The notes under the pieces: model-generated | What the model was told of the DNA's origin: nothing | The model's database searches: none | What the model saw: only the letters and a program-made list of their open reading frames with translations | In this document: piece after piece, positions 18,291 to 22,661 of the stretch | How the letters are laid out: each line of letters starts with the position of its first letter | Numbering within the stretch: the stretch's first letter is position 1 | Made by a program: the position numbers and the translations under genes | NCBI GenBank assembly: GCA_050014395.1 | Contig: JBEKDK010000048.1 | Span: 1-22,661, forward strand | Reading direction: 5' to 3' | Origin: DASPOJ01 sp050014395 | GTDB lineage: Bacteria; Acidobacteriota; Terriglobia; Acidiferrales; UBA7541 | Length of the DNA stretch: 22,661 nucleotides

Positions 18291-21206
18291 ATGCCGCAAC
18301 ATCTTCGGGTGATGTGGATCGCCGCGGTTTCGATCGCAGCAGCTTTGATGGCGGGCGGCCCTCCCGCGCAGGCCCAACAATCTGCGTCTGTTTGCTCGCC
18401 CATCGTGGAACCTTCGACTTCCTCGCAGCCAAACATGTTCAGTCCTCAGCAGGAGACGGAACTTGGGGAAATGGAAGCCTCGCGCATGGGAGAGGGCCTT
18501 CGCGTCATGGACGATCCCCAACTCACGGCCCGCCTACAAGCGATCGGAGACCGCATCCTGCGCCAGTTACCCGATCCGGGCTACCCGATTCATTTCGATC
18601 TTTCCGATCTGCCTGTCACGAATGCCTTTACGCTGGTGGGCGGCCGCATCTACGTGACGCGCAAGCTCATTGGGTTCGTTCACAGTGAAGACGAATTAGC
18701 CGGCGTCTTGGCGCACGAACTTGGCCATGCGGTGACGCGCCAGCCCGCAGCCGGCGCGACGCGGATCTTCAATCTCATGCACATCGCACAAATTGGCGAC
18801 CGCGAGGATCTTTTCGAGAAATTCAATGAAGTCCTGGAGGGTGCGGTCAAGATTCCTTCCTCCTATGAAGCCGAGCGGGAACAGGACGAAATTGTGGCGG
18901 ACCATATCGCAGTCCAGGCCATGGCGCGCGCCGGTTACGACCCCAAGGCGCTCCCAGAGGTTTTCGATCGATTGGTCGGAACCAAGGGAAAGACCGGCAA
19001 TTGGCTGACGGATTTATTCGGAATGACGCGTCCGGATTCAAAGCGACTTCGCGAGATGATCCAGACTGAGAACCAGTTGGCTTCCGAGTGCCATGCGAAG
19101 CTCCCCGCGAATGTGAATCAGGAATTTGGAAGATGGCGCGAAACCGTCGTTTCGTACGTTGGAACGGGCCATGCGCAATCGTTGCCGGATCTTATGGCCA
19201 CGAGAGTCCTCAGGCCTCCGCTTCAGGAGCCGTTCCGCGTATTGCGATTCAGTCCGGATGGCCGCTACATCCTCGCGCAGGATTCCTCCGGAATCGACGT
19301 TTTGACGCGCCAGCCGCTGGCACTCGCGTTCCGAATCGAGGCGCCGGCTGACGCATTGCCGGTGCAGTTCACGCCAGACTCCCGGTCCCTGGTTTTCGGG
19401 ACGCCCGGCTTGCGCGTCGAACAGTGGGACGTCGAGAGCCGGCAAGTGACGGCGACTGAAGTCACCGTCGAAAATGGCTGCGCTCAATCCCTGCTTTCTC
19501 CGGATGGACGCACACTGGCGTGCCTTACATATTCGCCCGATCGCCTTAATTGGAGCCTGATGTTGGTCGATGTCGGGTCGGGCGACACGATCGCAGAAAA
19601 GAAATCGTTTCCCAACCTCGAACAGTGGAACAGTTTCGAATCAATCATTCTCGCACTGAGCTTTCAAGGATTTCGCGTCAGCATGGGTTACTCGACCGAT
19701 GGCCGTTTCTTCCTCGCACATTCTCCGACTGGTGAGAATTTTGCATACGACCTGGCGTCGCGCCAACCGATTCCCGTGAAGGGCGTCTTGTCTGATTTAG
19801 TGGCTACCACGTTCGCTTTTATCGGACCGGACAGAATCGTGGGTATGGCGGGAGATCAAGGCGCCAAGTCTGCGATCGCGAAATTCCCATCGGGCGAGAT
19901 CGTTCAGAAGGTTCAATTCGGCAATGCGACTCCTTCGGCTGCAACCGACGGCAAATATTTCATCGTTCGACCCACCGCGGTCGGCGCTGTCGGGGCGTTC
20001 GATGTAGGTGCCGGCCGCCTCGTGCGCGGCAGCAAAAGCTCCGCGTTCGATGTTTGCGACGGCGTGTTCCTTAACCAGCGGCCGGATGGCTCGATCGCGC
20101 TCTACGGAGCGTCTGGCAATGATCCTACGGCCGCGATCACGCTGCCCAAAAGCCTCCTGGGTACAGTTCGGACCGTTGGCGTCTCCGGAGATCTCAATCG
20201 ACTCGCGATCGCGGTGGGGGATCACGGCTCGATTTGGAATTTGCAAACCGGCAACATTGTAGTGAATCTGCGCGGATTCCGCGGGGCGGATTTCGAGCCG
20301 CCTGACGTGCTCTTCGCGGAATTCCCCAAGAGCGGCGACGTTCCTCCCTCAATCGCCAAGATCGACATGGGGGCGCGGTCTATGGGAGTGGCGGTGGACC
20401 TGGGGCACGGCTTGCCTGATCAGTGGGGCCGTTATCTGTTGGCGTGGCGGCCGATCACTGGAAAAGGCAGCGTGGAGGGCAATGCCGTGTCGATGGAATC
20501 CGATCCGGATAATGGTGACGCCGCGGGATTGTTCTGGGCAGGAATATTCGGATCGCTCGTGTCTTGGAGGCAGAATTGGCAGCTCGACGTCAGCGACGCG
20601 CGGACGGGAGCTGTGTTGTGGTCGCGAAAGTTTCCTAAACTCGCGCCGGATACCAGCTCGGACCCTCGCGCCGAAACGATTTCGCTTATCTGGCGCGGCA
20701 ATGAGCCTGGTGCGCAGGAGGACGCGGATCTCGATCCGCAATCTCGCAGCCGATTCGCGGGAACCCGCGCCGAAGACCAGTTCATCGAATTTCTCGACAT
20801 AGCAACAGGGAAGACAACTGCCTCGCTTCGCGTGGACACGCACAACCGGACGTTTCGCATCCTTGCAGCGAACCTCGGAGGAGACGCGGCGGTTCTCGGA
20901 GACAATCTGAATCGTTTGCTGATCTATTCGGTTTCAAACGGTGCGCGCAAGGCAATTCTGTTCGGCCATCTGCGCGCGATTTCGCCCGATGGAAATATCC
21001 TTTGCTATGAAAACAGCGTTGGGCGCGAGATTCTTTACGATCTGAGATCGGATTCGCCCATCGGCGAAGACGATTTGCCAGAGCGCGTGTCGTTCGCGCG
21101 ATTCGGCGGCGATTCGCGCAGCTTTCTCGTCATGACCGCCGATCAAGTGGCCTACTTGTTGCGCGTTCCTTCCGGTGCCACTCTGTCACTTCCGGCTGCT
21201 CATTGA
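18291..21206 (+). CDS. Secreted M48 metalloprotease fused to a WD40-like propeller region
   Basis: A 971-residue exported protein. A signal peptide (residues 1-30, 'MWIAAVSIAAALMAGG') is followed by an M48 peptidase domain of the BepA/YfgC type: His142-Glu-Leu-Gly-His146 in LAHELGHAV, and the third zinc ligand Glu200 in 'DEIVADHIAVQAMARAGYDP', which closely parallels BepA. From about residue 310 to the end the protein has repeated propeller-like blades with 'FSPDGRYIL', 'FTPDSRSLVF', 'LSPDGRTLA', 'STDGRFFLA' and 'ISPDGNILC' motifs. BepA degrades misassembled outer-membrane proteins using TPRs; here a propeller takes that place. ATG 18291 and ATG 18312 are both possible starts, neither with a strong ribosome site. 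Divergent from uvrA. Confidence 0.88.
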   Translation: MPQHLRVMWIAAVSIAAALMAGGPPAQAQQSASVCSPIVEPSTSSQPNMFSPQQETELGEMEASRMGEGLRVMDDPQLTARLQAIGDRILRQLPDPGYPIHFDLSDLPVTNAFTLVGGRIYVTRKLIGFVHSEDELAGVLAHELGHAVTRQPAAGATRIFNLMHIAQIGDREDLFEKFNEVLEGAVKIPSSYEAEREQDEIVADHIAVQAMARAGYDPKALPEVFDRLVGTKGKTGNWLTDLFGMTRPDSKRLREMIQTENQLASECHAKLPANVNQEFGRWRETVVSYVGTGHAQSLPDLMATRVLRPPLQEPFRVLRFSPDGRYILAQDSSGIDVLTRQPLALAFRIEAPADALPVQFTPDSRSLVFGTPGLRVEQWDVESRQVTATEVTVENGCAQSLLSPDGRTLACLTYSPDRLNWSLMLVDVGSGDTIAEKKSFPNLEQWNSFESIILALSFQGFRVSMGYSTDGRFFLAHSPTGENFAYDLASRQPIPVKGVLSDLVATTFAFIGPDRIVGMAGDQGAKSAIAKFPSGEIVQKVQFGNATPSAATDGKYFIVRPTAVGAVGAFDVGAGRLVRGSKSSAFDVCDGVFLNQRPDGSIALYGASGNDPTAAITLPKSLLGTVRTVGVSGDLNRLAIAVGDHGSIWNLQTGNIVVNLRGFRGADFEPPDVLFAEFPKSGDVPPSIAKIDMGARSMGVAVDLGHGLPDQWGRYLLAWRPITGKGSVEGNAVSMESDPDNGDAAGLFWAGIFGSLVSWRQNWQLDVSDARTGAVLWSRKFPKLAPDTSSDPRAETISLIWRGNEPGAQEDADLDPQSRSRFAGTRAEDQFIEFLDIATGKTTASLRVDTHNRTFRILAANLGGDAAVLGDNLNRLLIYSVSNGARKAILFGHLRAISPDGNILCYENSVGREILYDLRSDSPIGEDDLPERVSFARFGGDSRSFLVMTADQVAYLLRVPSGATLSLPAAH

Positions 21207-21302
21207 TTCACGGACCGCGCATCCGGGCATCAGCGCTGAGACAATCCCCTTGCTTGGAGGGCAAGAAATCCATTCGGTGATAGATGTGGTAGATTCGGGC
21301 GC

Positions 21303-22478
21303 ATGGAACCATTCGATCGCGTCCTTTGGATCGTACTCGACAGTGTGGGGATCGGCGCGCTGCCTGACGCTGCCGATTACGATGACGTCGGCCGCAACAC
21401 GCTCGGCCACGTGGCGGAATCGCGGCCGCTGCGCCTGGATAATCTTGTGCGCCTGGGCCTGGCGAATATCGCGCCGCTCGCGCATCTCACACCGCCCGCG
21501 CAGCCGGATGGTTGCTACGGCAAAGGCGCCACGCATTCGCCGGGCAAAGACACTACGACGGGGCACTGGGAGATGGCGGGCATTTGGCTCGCGCAGGCGT
21601 TTCCCGTTTACAAGCACGGTTTCCCGCCGGAAATCATGGAGCCGTTCGAGCGCGCCATCGGCCGCAAGACGCTGGGCAACAAGCCTGCCTCCGGCACCGA
21701 GATCATCAAGGAGCTTGGCGAAGAGCACATGCGCACGGGCTTCCCGATCGTGTACACGTCAGGCGATAGCGTCTTTCAGATTGCGGCGCACGAAAGCGTG
21801 ATCCCGATCGCCGAGCTGTATCGCATGTGTGAGATCGCGCGGAAACTACTGGATGGCCCGCATCGCGTTGGCCGCGTGATCGCGCGCCCATTCACCGGCG
21901 AGCCGGGAAGTTTTCGCCGCACGGAGCGCCGCCACGATTACGCCGTGCAGCCGCCGCGCCCGATGCTTCTCGACGTGCTGGCCGAGCGCAAAATTCCGGT
22001 GTTCGGCATCGGCAAAATTCACGACATCTACAACGGCCGCGGCGTGGACGATTACGTCACGACAAAAAACAACGCCGACGGCGTCGAGAAAATCGCCCAA
22101 GCGCTGGCCGCACGCGCGCGCGGACTGATTTTCTGCAACTTGGTCGATTTCGATATGCTCTACGGCCATCGCAAAGATGTGGAAGGTTTCGCGCGCTCGC
22201 TCGAGGAATTCGACGTCGGCCTAGGAACGCTGCTTCCGCTTCTGAAGCCGCGCGATCTCCTGATGATCACCGCCGACCACGGCTGCGATCCCGATCCGCG
22301 TTGGCCCACGACGGACCATTCCCGGGAATACGTGCCCATCGTGACGTTCAGCCCAGCGGGGAAGCGCGGCGTCGCGCTCGGCATCCGCGACACGCTCGCG
22401 GACATGGGCGAAACCGTGGCGCAAAATTTCGGCGGCACACTCCCGCACGGCACAAGTTTTCTCTCTCTTATTTCCTAA
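21303..22478 (+). CDS. deoB: Phosphopentomutase DeoB
   Basis: A 391-residue manganese enzyme of the alkaline phosphatase superfamily that converts (deoxy)ribose 1-phosphate to the 5-phosphate in nucleoside breakdown and salvage. Asp13 (LDSVGIG) is a metal ligand. The phosphorylated threonine is Thr84 in GKDTTTGHWEM. Further ligands are Asp284 and His289 (VDFDMLYGH), Asp325-His326 (TADHG) and His339 (TTDHSREYVP). These match the Bacillus cereus enzyme with small shifts. The length is normal, and the end ('LPHGTSFLSLIS') is typical. The start is the ATG at 21303, since the conserved N-terminus begins there; the ribosome site is weak. No other deo gene is adjacent, but the NUP-family gene in this window might supply substrate. 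Confidence 0.96.
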   Translation: MEPFDRVLWIVLDSVGIGALPDAADYDDVGRNTLGHVAESRPLRLDNLVRLGLANIAPLAHLTPPAQPDGCYGKGATHSPGKDTTTGHWEMAGIWLAQAFPVYKHGFPPEIMEPFERAIGRKTLGNKPASGTEIIKELGEEHMRTGFPIVYTSGDSVFQIAAHESVIPIAELYRMCEIARKLLDGPHRVGRVIARPFTGEPGSFRRTERRHDYAVQPPRPMLLDVLAERKIPVFGIGKIHDIYNGRGVDDYVTTKNNADGVEKIAQALAARARGLIFCNLVDFDMLYGHRKDVEGFARSLEEFDVGLGTLLPLLKPRDLLMITADHGCDPDPRWPTTDHSREYVPIVTFSPAGKRGVALGIRDTLADMGETVAQNFGGTLPHGTSFLSLIS

Positions 22479-22525
22479 CGATGAATCGGGCAGGTTGAAT
22501 CGCGCTCGAGAGGCTTCTCCGCGAA

Positions 22526-22550
22526 TCTCTGCTCTCTCTGCGTCTCTGCG
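22526..22550. repeat. Short tandem TCTCTGCG repeat after deoB
   Basis: TCTCTGC at 22526-22532 is followed by two exact tandem units of TCTCTGCG (22535-22550) and then a T-rich run (TTATCTTTTTC). On the minus strand it reads as AACGCAGAGACGCAGAGA, a phrase that resembles dispersed 'cagagacgcagag' intergenic repeats seen in many bacterial genomes. It lies between the convergent deoB and the minus-strand gene at the window edge. Confidence 0.5.
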
Positions 22551-22584
22551 TTATCTTTTTCAGTAGGTTTTTGGCGCCGTCGCG

Positions 22585-22661
22585 TCAATCCGCCGGCGCA
22601 GCCTGGTGCGAATAGTAGCCGGAGCGCGTGCGCACAATCAGCTTTCCCATGCCGTGCGGCG
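22585..22661 (-). CDS. C-terminus of an unidentified protein, cut by the window edge
   Basis: A minus-strand frame is open from the window end to a TGA at 22585, giving 24 residues (PHGMGKLIVRTRSGYYSHQA then APAD). The composition is protein-like and its direction is convergent to deoB, which fits a real gene end. The piece is too short to name a family. It could also be chance, since the open run is short. Confidence 0.45.
   Translation of the reverse strand, partial: PHGMGKLIVRTRSGYYSHQAAPAD

Overview
The window is a GC-rich, densely coded stretch of a bacterial chromosome. It carries housekeeping genes (uvrA, uvrC, mnmA with a NifS-type cysteine desulfurase, deoB) mixed with secreted TPR proteins, a secreted M48 protease fused to a propeller-like region, a secreted NUP-family protein and a degenerate receiver domain. 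No phage, transposon, CRISPR array, tRNA or rRNA was found. The mix and the gene style suggest an Acidobacteriota-like organism; this is inference, because no rRNA or lineage marker is present.

Left part (1-7070): a 5'-truncated CorC/HlyC-type CBS protein is followed, with ATGA overlaps, by two DppB/DppC-type ABC permease genes. Convergent to these is a SAM hydrolase (DUF62) gene whose leader can fold so that its Shine-Dalgarno sequence is paired. Divergent from it, behind a recognisable sigma70-type promoter, lie the cysteine desulfurase and mnmA genes, overlapping by one base; together they can make the 2-thiouridine of tRNA position 34. On the other strand a YtxH-family gene is followed by a DUF948-like membrane protein gene.

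Middle part (7071-11835): an intergenic stretch with a terminator-like hairpin, the NUP-family gene, a pseudo-receiver gene whose phospho-acceptor Asp reads as Asn, uvrC, and a divergent TPR lipoprotein-like or secreted protein.

Right part (11882-22661): a tight minus-strand operon of uvrA, a secreted TPR protein, two small secreted helical proteins and a SprT-like zinc protease. It is driven by a good promoter and a TTG start with a strong ribosome site. Divergent from it are the M48/propeller gene and deoB. The window ends in the C-terminus of an unidentified minus-strand gene.

The most interesting points are the structured SAM hydrolase leader, the uvrA operon that ends in a SprT-like protease, the M48-propeller fusion, the pseudo-receiver and the secreted nucleoside-phosphorylase-like protein. 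No wholly new system is proven here; these are testable leads.
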